DNA of 6,204 nt from assembly GCA_966250015.1 (NCBI GenBank), contig CBINFS010000082.1, positions 1-6,204 on the forward strand, in the 5' to 3' direction. Shown here piece after piece: positions 5,821-6,204 of this stretch (position 1 is its first letter; each line of letters begins with the position of its first letter). Source of the stretch: CBINFS01 sp966250015 (lineage in GTDB: Bacteria > Bacteroidota > Rhodothermia > Rhodothermales > DASSAV01). The notes beneath the pieces are model-generated. The model saw nothing but the letters and a program-made list of their open reading frames with translations, was not told where the DNA came from and ran no database searches. Position numbers and translations under genes: made by a program.

Positions 5821-5872
5821 CTGAGATATTCGTTACTAAGTAGGTATTGCTATTTATTGACTTAATACCTTA
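5821..5872. other. AT-rich linker between two MITE-like units
   Basis: A 52-nt AT-rich spacer, unlike the rest of the window. It contains a 7-bp inverted repeat, AGGTATT (5842-5848) and AATACCT (5864-5870). It has no counterpart in the left flank. It may be old flanking sequence or the remains of a further element. Confidence 0.4.
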
Positions 5873-5988
5873 ACAAAACGTCATTCCAGACTTGATCCGG
5901 AATCCATGTGAGCCTACGGCATTACTCCACTATCATATCCTTAGCAAGACTTTCCTGGATCTCCGCCTTCGCGGAGATGACGTTTTTA
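5873..5988 (+). mobile_element. MITE-like unit B, 116 bp, same termini but different interior
   Basis: The ends ACAAAACGTCAT (5873-5884) and ATGACGTTTTTA (5977-5988) form the same TIRs as unit A. The right hairpin ATCTCCGC/GCGGAGAT (5959-5966/5971-5978) is shared with unit A, apart from its loop (CTTC instead of CTAC). The left hairpin is another type, ATTCC…GGAAT (5883-5887/5899-5903), and the centre has no visible similarity to unit A. It directly abuts the inner end of the right arm. No coding capacity. Confidence 0.65.
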
Positions 5989-6204
5989 TAAAGGTGTGTA
6001 GCTATAAGACAAGCCCAGCCATTGGACAGGTATGCCACCATGCATTTCTGTGGCACCAATTCTGAAATCGCCGGGCCGTGCGTCGGGGATCCATCGCGCG
6101 TTTAGCGAACGGCGCTCAAGGCATTACCTCTCGATACGAGCACGAAGCAATCAGCGCCGTTCGGTACGGGTGGTGGGTATCTTGGGGAGAGATGGATCCG
6201 TGCG
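5989..6204 (-). repeat. Right arm of the 216-nt imperfect inverted repeat
   Basis: This is the reverse-complement partner of 35-250, ungapped and about 88% identical, truncated by the window end. The inner junction is the same base as on the left: the arm's last TTTA (TAAA here) meets a TAAAAACGTCAT-type terminus. The differences are scattered, with a cluster at the predicted hairpin tip, so the duplication is not recent. No reading frame is evident. Confidence 0.9.
6033..6199 (-). ncRNA. Candidate structured RNA in the right arm, read inward
   Basis: On the − strand the same stems form as in the left arm: P1 6191-6199/6087-6095, P2 6153-6163/6106-6116 (11 perfect bp), P3 6147-6151/6123-6127, and P4 6050-6055/6033-6038 (TGCCAC/GTGGCA, all Watson-Crick here but ending in two wobble pairs on the left). 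A further small hairpin, CTCG-TAT-CGAG read on the − strand, caps the tip in this copy only. Transcription is not shown. Confidence 0.35.

Noticed and set aside
5610..5843. 77-codon ORF after the pckG terminator
   Set aside because: It starts with TTG in the terminator tail and reads through dispersed repeats and unit A'; the peptide is repeat translation.

Overview
The window looks like a chromosomal segment from a moderately GC-rich Gram-negative bacterium, possibly Rhodothermota or Bacteroidota. The hints are a metallophosphoesterase of the MetallophosN–Metallophos–MetallophosC type, which is common in that lineage, a GTP-type PEP carboxykinase, and start codons with weak or no Shine-Dalgarno sequence. 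The phylum is an inference and uncertain.

Layout. A three-gene core with one further small ORF, all on the + strand, is bracketed by two inverted repeat arms. The left flank (1-550) holds a 216-nt arm (35-250), then a 117-bp MITE-like unit (251-367), then the upstream region of the first gene. A Tat-exported calcineurin-like phosphoesterase (551-2080) is followed after 6 nt by a ten-helix EamA/DMT permease (2087-2986), probably in one transcript. Next is a small unrecognised gene (3094-3408, or 3034-3408 from a TTG start). A 323-nt gap with hairpin-forming sequence precedes pckG (3732-5549), encoding GTP-dependent phosphoenolpyruvate carboxykinase, the gluconeogenic step from oxaloacetate to PEP. 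A strong intrinsic terminator (5575-5611) ends pckG. The right flank (5612-6204) holds short sequences matching the left flank, an inverted copy of the 117-bp unit (5704-5820), an AT-rich linker, a second MITE-like unit (5873-5988), and the inverted copy of the arm (5989-6204, running off the window edge).

The genes show no shared pathway beyond the probable phosphoesterase–permease operon. PckG is ordinary central metabolism.

The most unusual content is in the flanks. The arms align without gaps at about 88% identity (26 differences in 216 nt by hand). Read inward, each can fold into the same stems. All seven differences falling in those stems keep pairing, including one double compensatory change. 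This suggests a dispersed repeat family that encodes, or once encoded, a structured RNA, with small TIR-bearing elements abutting it at the same junction in both copies.
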